NCBI RefSeq assembly: GCF_026130605.1
Contig: NZ_JANFAU010000010.1
Location: 62,001-126,000, forward strand
DNA: 64,000 nt
DNA from: Sphingomonas lycopersici
GTDB taxonomy: Bacteria; Pseudomonadota; Alphaproteobacteria; Sphingomonadales; Sphingomonadaceae
Direction: 5' to 3'
Shown here: positions 7,168 to 15,960 of the stretch, piece after piece
Position numbering within the stretch: position 1 is the first letter of the stretch
Layout: each line of letters begins with the position of its first letter
The notes under the pieces: generated by a model
The model's input: only the letters and a program-made list of their open reading frames with translations
Told to the model about the DNA's origin: nothing
Databases searched by the model: none
Program-made: the position numbers and the translations under genes

Positions 7168-7788
7168 ATGGCTGAAGATCCCCGCGAGGCGCTGATGCGG
7201 CTGGCCGAGGCGCGCGGCGTGAGCCTTGCCGCGCTCTCGGCGATGCTCGGGCGCAATGTCGCCTATCTCCAGCAATTCGTCGGCCGCGGCTCGCCGCGCC
7301 GGCTGGCGGAGGACGACCGGCGCGCGCTCGCGACCTTCTTCGGCGTCGAGGAAGCGCTGCTCGGCGGCCCGGCGGGGGCCGGCGCGACGGTCGAGCTGCC
7401 GTGGCTGGCGGTCGAGGCGGCGGCGGGCGCGGGGGCGGACGTGGGGTCGGAGCGACTGCTGCGCCCGCTAAGCTTCGCGGCGGAAACGCTGGCCGCGGCG
7501 GGGGTCGCGGCGCGACAGGCCTCGGTGATCACCGCGCGGGGCGAGTCGATGGCGCCGACCGTCCTCGACGGCGACCGGCTGGTGGTCGACCGCGGCGACC
7601 GGCGGGTCGGGCGCACCGGCGCGATCTTCGTGCTGCGCCGCGACGGCGACCTGCTGGTCAAGCGCGTGACGCGCGCGGGCGAGACGCTGACGATCGCCAG
7701 CGACAATCCCGGCTATGCGACGATCGCTGCGCCGGTGGCGGAGATCGCGGTGATCGGACGGGTGAAGCTGCTGTTGCGGGGGTTGTAA
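7168..7788 (+). CDS. S24-family (LexA/CI-like) repressor with self-cleavage dyad
   Basis: A 206-residue DNA-binding protein. The N-terminal 65 residues look like a Cro/CI-type helix-turn-helix (GVSLAALSAMLGRN, then AYLQQFVGRGSPRRL). The C-terminal S24 peptidase domain has ARGESMAPTVLDGD with catalytic Ser127 and LLVKRVTR with catalytic Lys165. Candidate Ala-Gly cleavage bonds lie in the linker AAAGAGA at 85-91. Proteins of this type are repressors inactivated by RecA-stimulated self-cleavage, or stress regulators that use the fold without cleavage. The ATG has AGG eight bases upstream. The divergent region carries a LexA box and a perfect palindrome, so it probably controls the minus-strand pair as well as itself. 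Confidence 0.88.
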   Translation: MAEDPREALMRLAEARGVSLAALSAMLGRNVAYLQQFVGRGSPRRLAEDDRRALATFFGVEEALLGGPAGAGATVELPWLAVEAAAGAGADVGSERLLRPLSFAAETLAAAGVAARQASVITARGESMAPTVLDGDRLVVDRGDRRVGRTGAIFVLRRDGDLLVKRVTRAGETLTIASDNPGYATIAAPVAEIAVIGRVKLLLRGL

Positions 7789-7856
7789 GACGTCATCGAC
7801 CGTTGCTTCGATCCGAAGCGCAGGTGTGTTCCCAAAAGCCCGAATCTACATGCAGG

Positions 7857-8585
7857 TCAGACGGACTGGATGAAGCGAAGCAGTTCGGCTGCGGGTGGCG
7901 AAAACGCCAACGGCCCGATCGCGAGTTCCGTCACCAGAATCGTGCCCACGCCCCAGAAATAGGCCGGATGGATCCGCCCCCGCGCGATCAGATCGGCGGC
8001 CATCGCCACCACGCCGAACAGCAAGATCGCGCCGAACATGACAAGCGGCGCCGCCGCGCCGAAGGAGGCCATCGGCAGGAGACGCCCCAGCCCGGGGCCG
8101 AGAATCGAAATGGTTGCGCAGAGCATCAGCCGTTTATGCCACTGCCGCTTCCGGCGCATGACCAGACCCGCCGTGACCAAACCTCCGAAGGTGAGAATGC
8201 CGATGAGGTTCATCACCATGAACACGGTTGGAGGAAAAAACGGCGGAATCAGGCGATTTCGAATGGCGAAAAGCGTTGCCGCCACGCCCATCGCGACCAT
8301 CGCCACGGCGAGACCCAGCCCGATCCAGCCGACTCGCCGGTGCAGTCGGACCGACCCTCGAGCGATCAATGCCGGTTGCGCGACGAACAGAAAGACCCAC
8401 AAGGTGAAGATCGCACCATGAACGTGCAGCAGCATCGGCAGCGGGGGCGTGTCGATAAAATCCCCGGGCACGGTCTGTGAAAACCCCCCGACGAACACCG
8501 CGGCCATCGCCAGCGAAATCCACACGTAGAATGCTTGGCTGGTCTCCCCGGCGCGCATTGCGCGCCGCGCGGCGATCGTGGTCAT
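7857..8585 (-). CDS. Multi-spanning membrane protein of unknown function
   Basis: A 242-residue integral membrane protein with about seven hydrophobic segments. Recognisable points are LLHVHGAIFTLWVFLFVAQ near residues 51-69, SVRLHRRVGW near 78-87 and RKRQWHKRLML near 144-154, each with histidines at membrane edges. This pattern recurs in uncharacterised bacterial membrane proteins distantly like DUF2306, and the histidines could bind haem or metal, but that is a guess. The C-terminal stop directly faces the S24 gene. No clear operon partner is visible. Confidence 0.72.
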   Translation of the reverse strand: MTTIAARRAMRAGETSQAFYVWISLAMAAVFVGGFSQTVPGDFIDTPPLPMLLHVHGAIFTLWVFLFVAQPALIARGSVRLHRRVGWIGLGLAVAMVAMGVAATLFAIRNRLIPPFFPPTVFMVMNLIGILTFGGLVTAGLVMRRKRQWHKRLMLCATISILGPGLGRLLPMASFGAAAPLVMFGAILLFGVVAMAADLIARGRIHPAYFWGVGTILVTELAIGPLAFSPPAAELLRFIQSV

Positions 8586-8722
8586 CGCTTTCCTCCCCGG
8601 ATAGGTGCGGGGGTAATGTAACCGATCGACCGACCGGCGTATTGTAGGGAGCCGTCATCAGGCAATTTGGTCGCCGGCCGCTCGCCGGGGGCCCCCCGTA
8701 TGTCGATGGCGGGGCTTTCCCC

Positions 8723-8896
8723 TTACCCCCGCTCGCGCCACCACATCGCGACCGACATCGCGACGGTCACCGTCAGCCCGATCAGCACCCCGATCGTCGG
8801 CTGGCCGGCGGCGAAGCCGAGGATCGCGCCGCCCAGCACGCCGGCGGCGATAAGGAAACCGCCCGCGGCGGAGGGTTTGGAAGGCTGGTCGGGCAT
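8723..8896 (-). CDS. Small membrane protein (57 aa), unknown
   Basis: A 57-residue ORF with a short charged start (MPDQPSKPSAAG), two hydrophobic segments (GGFLIAAGVLGGAILGFAAG, then PTIGVLIGLTVTVAMSVAMWW) and a basic end RERG. The shape is that of a small two-helix inner membrane protein. Codon use is like that of its neighbours. I do not recognise a family. Longer readings upstream of this ATG do not look coding. Confidence 0.55.
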   Translation of the reverse strand: MPDQPSKPSAAGGFLIAAGVLGGAILGFAAGQPTIGVLIGLTVTVAMSVAMWWRERG

Positions 8897-9013
8897 CGCC
8901 GCGCGCCTTGCCACGGCTCGACGCGCGACGCCAGCGGGTTGCGCGCGACAATGCTTTGGAAACCTAATTCCCGAACCGCGTCTTAGGCACCTTGCCGCTA
9001 TCGCCGCCCCTGC

Positions 9014-9226
9014 ATGCCTTATCCCCCCTTTGTCGCCGGCCGCGCCGTGCTCGCCGATGCCGAAATGCTGATCCGTGGCTTTGGCGCCGGCGCCGAGGAC
9101 GAGGCCGCGATGCGCGCCGACCGCAGCCGCGACGTCGGCAACCACCTCCATTTCTGCCACTGGCGGCAGATCGAGCGGCTGGTGGCGTGGCTCGCCGCCG
9201 ATCGCGCGATCGGCACGATCCACTGA
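9014..9226 (+). CDS. Small conserved hypothetical protein (70 aa)
   Basis: A 70-residue soluble protein. The block RDVGNHLHFCHWRQIERLVAWL followed by a final GTIH is a pattern I recall from uncharacterised small proteins in sphingomonads, with invariant-looking His, Cys and Trp. The His/Cys cluster (HLHFCHW) could bind metal, but there is no direct evidence. It precedes the TamA gene in the same direction with a gap of 144 bases to the chosen tamA start, so it may have its own promoter. Confidence 0.65.
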   Translation: MPYPPFVAGRAVLADAEMLIRGFGAGAEDEAAMRADRSRDVGNHLHFCHWRQIERLVAWLAADRAIGTIH

Positions 9227-9370
9227 TTGCCGTTCGTTCCTCGTCATGCCGGGTCAGACCCGGCACGACGATCGAAGGCTGGCGGCCGCCGTGCAGGCCG
9301 GATGTCAATTGATCGCAGAGCCGTTCGCAGCCCCATTTCGTTAACCGCCGCGTCACGCTATCACCGCCTG

Positions 9371-11338
9371 ATGATCCGGCGCGGCGCCGCATTATTGGTC
9401 GCGATCCTCGCCGTGCCGCCTGCCGCGGCGCAGCAGCGATCCGCCGCGCCCGCGCCGCCGCCCGCGCCCGTCCCGCAGCAGCCCGCCCCGGCCGGCAGCG
9501 ACATGCTCAATCCCAATGCGCCGCTTGCGCCGATGCCCGATATCGGGGTCGCCTGGCCCGATCTGTCGAAGCTGCCGCCGGAGAGCGAGGCCGGGCAGGC
9601 CGACGTCAATGCCGAAACGCGCTACCGTTATCGCATCGACGGGATCGATGCGGTGGCGAGCCCGCTGCTGCGCCAGCGCTTCGCCGAATTGTCGGTGCTC
9701 GACCAGCATGACGGCGAACCCGCCAATGCCGCACAGCTCGATCGTCGCGCGCGCGAGGATTCGGCCCTGCTCGTCACCTTGCTGCGCGCCGAGGGCTATT
9801 ATGACGCACGGGTGCGCACCCGCGTCGAGACCGAGGCGGGCAAGCCGGTGGTGGTGCTCGCCGCCGATCCGGGGCAGCTCTATCGCCTGACCGGGGTGAC
9901 GATCGACGGCGTCGCCGCCGCGGGCGACAAGGCGAAGGCGCTGACCGACGCCTTCGGGGTCAAGCCCAACGATCCGGTCAACGCCGATACGATCGCCGCG
10001 GGGCAGGCGCGGCTGGTCGATGAGGTCGGCAAACAGGGCTTCCCCTTCGCGACGATCGGCGAGCCCGCGGTGACGGTCGATCGCGCGGCGAAGGAGGCGG
10101 TGCTCGATCTGACGATCGATCCCGGCCGGGTGCGGCGCTTCGGCGAAATCCGCGTCAATGCCAACAATCATGTGTTCGACGCCAAGCATGTCCAGGAAAT
10201 CGCGCGCTTCTCCCCCGGCAAGCCCTATTATGCGCCGGCGCTCGACGATCTGCGCCGCGCGCTGATCCAGACCGGGCTGGTCTCGAGCGCGACGGTCAAG
10301 CCGGTCGAGGGCGCGACCCCCGATACGGTGGACATCGACGTCGCGCTCCAGCCCGCGCCGCCGCGCACGATCGCGGGCGAACTGGGCTATGGCACCGGCG
10401 AAGGCGCGCGTGCCGAAGCGAGCTGGACGCATCGCAACTTCTTCCAGCCCGAAGGCGCGATCACCTTGCGCGGGGTGCTCGGCACGCAGGAGCAGCTCGC
10501 GCAATTCACCTTCCGCCGCAACAATTTCAAAGGGCGCGATCGTGTGCTGACCGCGCAGGTCGCGATCTCGCATACCGAGCGGCTGGCCTATACCGCCAAT
10601 ACCTTCTCGCTCTCCGGCTCGCTCGAGCGGCAGACCAATATCTTCTTCCAGAAGGCGTGGGTGTGGTCGCTCGGCGGCGAGCTGGTCAGTTCCGACGAGC
10701 GCGATGTGATCGCCTCGACCGGGCAGCCGCGGCGGCGGACCTATTATATCGCCGCGCTGCCGCTGTCGCTGACCTATGACGGGTCGGACGACCTGCTCAA
10801 CCCGACCCGCGGGTTCCGCCTCGGCGGGCGGCTCAGCCCCGAATTGTCGTTGCTCGGCAAAGCCTTCGCTTATGCGCGGACCCAGATCGACGCCAGCGCC
10901 TATACCCCGCTCGGCGATCGCGTCGTGCTCGCCGGCCGGGTGCGGCTGGGGACGATCGTCGGCGCGCCGCGCGACGCGATCGCGCCGTCGCGGCGCTTCT
11001 ATGCCGGGGGCGGCGCGTCGGTGCGCGGCTATGGCTATCAGGCGATCGGTCCGCGCGATCCCAATAACGATCCGATCGGCGGGCGCAGCCTGACCGAATT
11101 CTCGATCGAAACGCGCGTCAAGGTGTGGGGCAATTTCGGCGTGGTGCCGTTCTTCGATGGCGGCAATATCTATACTTCGCCGATACCCAAATTCTCCGGG
11201 CTGCGCTACGGCGCCGGGCTGGGCGTGCGCTATTATTCCAATTTCGGCCCGATCCGCATCGATCTCGGCACCCCGATCAACCCGCAAAAGGGCGATTCGC
11301 GCCTCGCGGTCTATGTCTCGCTGGGGCAGGCATTTTGA
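9371..11338 (+). CDS. tamA: TamA-like outer membrane Omp85 protein
   Basis: A 655-residue outer membrane protein of the BamA/TamA family, which works with TamB in inserting proteins or moving lipids to the outer membrane. A signal peptide (MIRRGAALLVAILAVPPAAA) supports the ATG at 9371 over upstream in-frame starts. A proline/alanine-rich spacer follows. Then come POTRA-type repeats with LLRAEGYYDARV near residues 140-151 and KQGFPF further on. The C-terminal barrel ends in an aromatic residue (GQAF), and RRFYAGGGASVRGYGYQ is the conserved lid-lock-like motif of Omp85 proteins. It overlaps the next gene by four bases. Confidence 0.9.
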   Translation: MIRRGAALLVAILAVPPAAAQQRSAAPAPPPAPVPQQPAPAGSDMLNPNAPLAPMPDIGVAWPDLSKLPPESEAGQADVNAETRYRYRIDGIDAVASPLLRQRFAELSVLDQHDGEPANAAQLDRRAREDSALLVTLLRAEGYYDARVRTRVETEAGKPVVVLAADPGQLYRLTGVTIDGVAAAGDKAKALTDAFGVKPNDPVNADTIAAGQARLVDEVGKQGFPFATIGEPAVTVDRAAKEAVLDLTIDPGRVRRFGEIRVNANNHVFDAKHVQEIARFSPGKPYYAPALDDLRRALIQTGLVSSATVKPVEGATPDTVDIDVALQPAPPRTIAGELGYGTGEGARAEASWTHRNFFQPEGAITLRGVLGTQEQLAQFTFRRNNFKGRDRVLTAQVAISHTERLAYTANTFSLSGSLERQTNIFFQKAWVWSLGGELVSSDERDVIASTGQPRRRTYYIAALPLSLTYDGSDDLLNPTRGFRLGGRLSPELSLLGKAFAYARTQIDASAYTPLGDRVVLAGRVRLGTIVGAPRDAIAPSRRFYAGGGASVRGYGYQAIGPRDPNNDPIGGRSLTEFSIETRVKVWGNFGVVPFFDGGNIYTSPIPKFSGLRYGAGLGVRYYSNFGPIRIDLGTPINPQKGDSRLAVYVSLGQAF

Positions 11339-14300
11339 GGCGGGTGGCGAAATGGATCGCCGGGCTGGTTGCGGCGCTGGTGGCGATTTTCGCCGCGGCG
11401 GTGCTGATCGTCGATACCGATATCGGCCACCGCTGGGTTGCCGATCGCATCGCCGGGGTGCGCACCCCGAGCGGGCTGCGCTTCTCGGTCGGGCGGATCG
11501 ACGGCTCGCTCTACACCCGCGCGACGCTGCGCGACGTGCGCGTCTATGATCTCGACGGCCTGGTCTTGTCGGCGCCGGTCGCGCGGCTCGATTGGGCGCC
11601 GCTGCGCTGGTTCGCCAACCGGCTCGACATCACTGCGCTCGACGTGCCCGTCGCGACCTTCGCCAAATGGCCGCGCACCCGGCCGAGCGCCAATGCCGGG
11701 CCGCTGTTGCCCGATTTCGATATCCATATCGGGCGGCTCGCGGTCGACCGGCTGATCGTCGACCGCCGCGTCACCGGGGTGCCGCGCTACGGGCGGATCC
11801 GCGGCAGGGCGGATATCCACGCCGGCCGCGCCTTGGTCGATCTGGCCGCGGTGGTGCAGGGCAGCGACGACCTGCGGCTGCGGATCGATGCGGAGCCCGA
11901 TCGCGACCGTTTCGACATCGCGGTACGCGCGCAGGGCGGCAAAGACGGGGTGCTGGCGCGGCTCGCCGGGGTGCGCAAGCCGCTGCGGCTCGAGGTCGGC
12001 GGCACGGGGAGCTGGACCCGCTGGGACGGGCGCGCGCTCGGCATCGCGGGCGACACGCGGGTGATCGATCTCGCGCTCGGCAACCGGCGCGGAAGCTATA
12101 CGCTGAGCGGCGATCTGGTCCCCTCGGCGGTGACGGACGGCAAGCTCGCGCGGTTGACCGCACCGCGCGTCACGGTCAACGGCGCGGCAACGCTCGCCAA
12201 CCGGCGGCTCGCCGGCAATCTCGATCTGCGCTCGGCGGCGCTCGCGGTCGAGACGACCGGGACGATCGATCTCGGCATCAGTTCGTTCCGCAACGTCCGA
12301 ATCCGCGCGCGATTGCTCAAACCCGCCGCGCTCTTCCCCAATATGACCGGGCGCGATGTCGAGCTGCGTGCGGTGCTCGACGGCGCCTTCGCCACCGCCG
12401 CGTTCGACTATCGGCTCAGCGCGCCGCGCTTCGCCTTCGACGAGACCGGGTTCGAACAGGCGTGGGCAGCGGGCAAGGGGCGGCTCTCCAAATCGCCGAT
12501 CGTCCTGCCGGTGCGCTTCACCGCGGCGCGCGTGACCGGGGTCGGCGATGTCGCGGGCGGTATCCTGCGCAACCTGACCGTCGATGGGGTGCTGCGCATT
12601 ACCAGCCGGCTGATCACCGGCGACGATCTCCGCGTGAAATCGGATAAACTGACCGGGCGGGTCAATCTGACGCTCGATCTTTTGACCGGCGATTATCAGC
12701 TCGGCGTCAACGGCGCGCTCGGGCGCTATCTGATCCCCGGGCTGGGGGTGGTCGACGTCACCTCCACGTTGCGCGTCGTGCCGGGGCCGGGCGGGCACGG
12801 TACGCGGGTCGTCGGGCAAGGCGCCGCGCGGGTCGTGCGGCTCGACAACGCCTTTTTCCGCAGCCTCGCCGGGGGGCTGCCGCGGATCGCCACCGCGCTC
12901 GAACGGACCCCCGACGGGGTGATGCATTTCACCAACCTCGTCCTCACCGGGCCGGCGATCCGGCTGGTCGGCACCGGCTTGCGCCGCCGCGACGGCAGCT
13001 TCCATTTCGAGGGGCGCGGGCGGCAATCGACCTATGGCGCGCTGACGCTCAAGCTCGACGGGCAGATCGACCGCCCGACGATCGATCTGGTGCTCGCCGC
13101 GCCCAATGCGGCGATGGGGCTCGCCGATGTGCGCGCGCATCTCGCGCCGAGCAAACAGGGGTTCGCCTTCACCGCCGCGGGTGGGTCGCGGCTCGGGCCG
13201 TTCGAGGCGGCGGGGGATATCCTGCTGCCGTCGAACGGCAATGCGCAGATCGCCTTCGCGCATATCGACGTCAGCGGCACGCGCGCGACCGGCACGCTCG
13301 ATATCGTCACCGGCGGGTTCGCCGGGCGGCTGGCGCTGGCCGGCGGGGGGCTGTCGGGCGAATTGCTGTTCCGCCCGGTCGGCGCGGTGCAGCGGATCGA
13401 GGCGCATCTCGATGCCGATCGTGCGCGGCTCGGCAATCGCGTGACGGTGCGGCAGGCGCATGTCGATCTCGTCGCGCTGCTCGATCCCGCGGGCACCGCG
13501 ATCGAGGCGAGCGTCAAGGGTGCGGGGCTGGCGCGGGGCGGGCTATCGATCGCGCGCTTCGCGGGGAGCGCGAAGCTCAACGGCGACAGCGGCGAGATCC
13601 GCGCGCAGATCGCGGGCACGCGCGGGCGCAGCTATGCGATCCAGAGCGTGATCGCGGTGGCCCCGGACAGCTATCGCGTCACCGCCGAGGGCACGATCGA
13701 TCGCCGCCCGCTCAAGCTCGCCGCGCCGGCGGTGATCACTCGCGACGGCGACATGTGGCGGCTCGCGCCGACCGAGCTGACCTTCGCCGGGGGCGAGGCG
13801 AAACTCTCGGGGCGGTTCGGCGAGGCCGCCGCGGCGCTCGATGCGACCGTGACGAAGATGCCGCTGTCGATCCTCGACATCGCTTATCCCGGGCTCGCGC
13901 TGGGCGGCAGCGCATCGGGGACGCTGAGCTATCAGTCGCGCGACGGCGGCGCGCCGACCGGGCGCGTCGATCTGACGGTGCGCGGGCTGACCCGCTCGGG
14001 GCTGCTTGCCTCCTCGCGGCCGATCGACATCGGGATCGCGGGCGTGCTCTCGGCCGATCGCGCCGGGATTCGCGCGGTGGCCTCGTCGGGCGGGCAGACG
14101 ATCGGGCGCGCGCAGGCGTTGCTCTCGCCGCTCGGCAGGGGTGATATCGCCGATCGGCTGATGGGGGCGGGGCTGTTCGCGCAATTGCGCTACAACGGCC
14201 CGGCGGACACCTTGTGGCGGCTGACCGGCGCGGAGATGCTGGCGCTGTCCGGCCCGGTGGCGATCGGCGCCGATGTGACGGGGCGCGTCGCCGATCCGTC

Positions 14301-15453
14301 GATCCGCGGCATGTTCCGCGCCGACGGTGCGCGGATCGAAAGCGCGACGACCGGGACGGTGCTGACCAATGTGCAGGCCTCGGGGGTGTTTCAGGGGTCG
14401 CGGCTCCAGATCGGTCAGTTCGCCGCCGACGCCGGCAAGGGCGGGCGCGTCACCGGCACGGGGCAATTCGATTTCTCGGCCGAGGCGGGGATCGGTCTCG
14501 ATCTCTCGCTACAAGCCACCCACGCCGTACTGATCAACCGCGACGATATCGGGGCGACCGTTTCCGGGCCGCTGAGATTGCGGTCGGGCGGTTCGGGCGG
14601 GGTGATCTCGGGCGACGTGACGCTCGATCGCAGCCGCTACCGGCTCGGGCAGGCGACCGCGGCGAGCGCGGTGCCGCCGCTCAAGGTCCGCGAGATCAAT
14701 CTCCCCGGCGGCGGCGAGGAGGAGGAAGTGCGCGCGACGCCATGGCGGCTCGATGTCCGTGCGCGCGCGCCGAACCAGCTCAGCGTCAGCGGGCTCGGGC
14801 TTTCGAGCGAATGGTCGGCGGATCTGAAGATCGGCGGCGCGCCGGACAATCCGGCGATCACCGGGCGCGCCGATCTGGTGCGCGGCAATTACGAATTCGC
14901 CGGTCGCGAGTTCCAGCTGTCGCGCGGGGTAATCCGCTTCGGCGGCGAGGTGCCGGCCAATCCGTCGCTCGATATCGAGGCCAATGCGGATTCGACCAAC
15001 CTCAACGCGACGATCCGCGTGACCGGTGCGGCGCTCAAGCCGGAGATTTCCTTCACCAGCGTGCCCGCCTTGCCGCAGGACGAATTGCTCTCGCGGCTGT
15101 TGTTCGGCACCTCGATCACCCATTTGTCGGCGCCCGAAGCGCTGCAGCTTGCGGCGGCGGTGGCGGCGTTGAAGGACGGCAGCGGCGGGCTCAACCCGAT
15201 CAACGCGGTGCGCCGCGCGGCGGGGCTCGATCGGCTGCGCATCCTCCCCGCCGATCCGCAGACCGGGCAGCAGACCTCGATCGCGGCGGGCAAATATGTG
15301 ACGCGGAAACTCTATGCGGAGATCATCACCGACGGGCAGGGCTATTCAGCGACCCGGATCGAATATCAGGTGACGCGCTGGCTGTCGCTGCTCTCGACAA
15401 TCTCGACACTGGGGCGGCAAAGCGCCAACGTGAGGATTTCGAAGGATTATTGA
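11335..15453 (+). CDS. tamB: TamB-like translocation and assembly protein (DUF490)
   Basis: A protein of about 1372 residues with one N-terminal transmembrane anchor (WIAGLVAALVAIFAAAVLIVD), a long stretch of beta-taco repeats and a C-terminal DUF490/TamB domain. The C-terminus has the family's RGNYEFAGREFQLSRGVIRF and ALPQDELLSRLLFG motifs and the closing TRWLSLLSTIST block. It should span the periplasm and act with TamA in envelope assembly or phospholipid transport. The best start is TTG at 11335, whose TG lies in the tamA stop (TTGA overlap); the in-frame GTG at 11344 is the alternative. The pairing supports both names. Confidence 0.9.
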   Translation: MRRVAKWIAGLVAALVAIFAAAVLIVDTDIGHRWVADRIAGVRTPSGLRFSVGRIDGSLYTRATLRDVRVYDLDGLVLSAPVARLDWAPLRWFANRLDITALDVPVATFAKWPRTRPSANAGPLLPDFDIHIGRLAVDRLIVDRRVTGVPRYGRIRGRADIHAGRALVDLAAVVQGSDDLRLRIDAEPDRDRFDIAVRAQGGKDGVLARLAGVRKPLRLEVGGTGSWTRWDGRALGIAGDTRVIDLALGNRRGSYTLSGDLVPSAVTDGKLARLTAPRVTVNGAATLANRRLAGNLDLRSAALAVETTGTIDLGISSFRNVRIRARLLKPAALFPNMTGRDVELRAVLDGAFATAAFDYRLSAPRFAFDETGFEQAWAAGKGRLSKSPIVLPVRFTAARVTGVGDVAGGILRNLTVDGVLRITSRLITGDDLRVKSDKLTGRVNLTLDLLTGDYQLGVNGALGRYLIPGLGVVDVTSTLRVVPGPGGHGTRVVGQGAARVVRLDNAFFRSLAGGLPRIATALERTPDGVMHFTNLVLTGPAIRLVGTGLRRRDGSFHFEGRGRQSTYGALTLKLDGQIDRPTIDLVLAAPNAAMGLADVRAHLAPSKQGFAFTAAGGSRLGPFEAAGDILLPSNGNAQIAFAHIDVSGTRATGTLDIVTGGFAGRLALAGGGLSGELLFRPVGAVQRIEAHLDADRARLGNRVTVRQAHVDLVALLDPAGTAIEASVKGAGLARGGLSIARFAGSAKLNGDSGEIRAQIAGTRGRSYAIQSVIAVAPDSYRVTAEGTIDRRPLKLAAPAVITRDGDMWRLAPTELTFAGGEAKLSGRFGEAAAALDATVTKMPLSILDIAYPGLALGGSASGTLSYQSRDGGAPTGRVDLTVRGLTRSGLLASSRPIDIGIAGVLSADRAGIRAVASSGGQTIGRAQALLSPLGRGDIADRLMGAGLFAQLRYNGPADTLWRLTGAEMLALSGPVAIGADVTGRVADPSIRGMFRADGARIESATTGTVLTNVQASGVFQGSRLQIGQFAADAGKGGRVTGTGQFDFSAEAGIGLDLSLQATHAVLINRDDIGATVSGPLRLRSGGSGGVISGDVTLDRSRYRLGQATAASAVPPLKVREINLPGGGEEEEVRATPWRLDVRARAPNQLSVSGLGLSSEWSADLKIGGAPDNPAITGRADLVRGNYEFAGREFQLSRGVIRFGGEVPANPSLDIEANADSTNLNATIRVTGAALKPEISFTSVPALPQDELLSRLLFGTSITHLSAPEALQLAAAVAALKDGSGGLNPINAVRRAAGLDRLRILPADPQTGQQTSIAAGKYVTRKLYAEIITDGQGYSATRIEYQVTRWLSLLSTISTLGRQSANVRISKDY

Positions 15454-15464
15454 GGGGCGTCACC

Positions 15465-15581
15465 TTCTCCCCTCCCTTGAACAAGGGAGGGAGCGGAGGG
15501 AGGGTTGGCCTGCGAGGATACCGAAGCAACCGCCTCATACCCACCCACCCCCAACCGCTCCCTTCACCAGGGAGGGGAGAA
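15465..15581. repeat. 117-base MITE-like element with 13-base perfect terminal inverted repeats, copy B
   Basis: The ends are TTCTCCCCTCCCT (15465-15477) and AGGGAGGGGAGAA (15569-15581), exact reverse complements. Each end also folds as part of its own small hairpin (CCCTTGAACAAGGG at the left). The interior shares a long identical block with copy A at 6461-6576. No coding capacity or clear target duplication is visible. It lies between the 3' ends of tamB and the EthD-like gene. Confidence 0.82.
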
Positions 15582-15590
15582 AGAAGGGAT

Positions 15591-15890
15591 TTACGCGAGA
15601 GCCCGCCCGACCATCAGCTGCGGGACGATATCGGTGAACTTGGCGACGTCCTCGGCCAATTCGCCGCGACGCGGGTTGGCCATTGCGGCGGCGAACGCTT
15701 CGGGTGAGGCGAAATGGAAATGCGCGATCAGCGCATAGGGTGCCGCGGCGCCGTCCATTGCCTGCCCCTCGATCAGTTCGAAGCGATCGGGGTTCCACAC
15801 CTCGCAGACCAGCGGGGCGTGATGGTCGCGATAATAAGCGCGGTCGAATTTCGCGCCGTCGTGATTGGGATAGATCACCGAGAAGATCAT
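15591..15890 (-). CDS. EthD-family ferredoxin-like protein
   Basis: A 99-residue protein of the dimeric alpha-beta barrel (EthD) superfamily. The N-terminal strand MIFSVIYPN, the helix start FDRAYYRDHHAPLV (typical Tyr-x-x-x-His-x-Pro/Leu signature), a central ALIAHFHFASPEAF and the terminal DIVPQLMVGR match the family. The role of most members is unknown; some assist ring-oxidising enzymes. The ATG at 15890 has no convincing ribosome site, and it lies 70 bases downstream of the aldehyde dehydrogenase stop in the same direction, so it may be co-transcribed. Confidence 0.82.
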   Translation of the reverse strand: MIFSVIYPNHDGAKFDRAYYRDHHAPLVCEVWNPDRFELIEGQAMDGAAAPYALIAHFHFASPEAFAAAMANPRRGELAEDVAKFTDIVPQLMVGRALA

Positions 15891-15960
15891 GCGGGAGGTG
15901 CCTTTCGGATAGCAAAAGGGGCGCCGGCCTGCTGGTCGGCGCCCCGTGAGAGGAGAAGGA

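Noticed and set aside
11311..13461. Minus-strand ORF of 716 codons
   Set aside because: Antisense to tamB; no domain visible.
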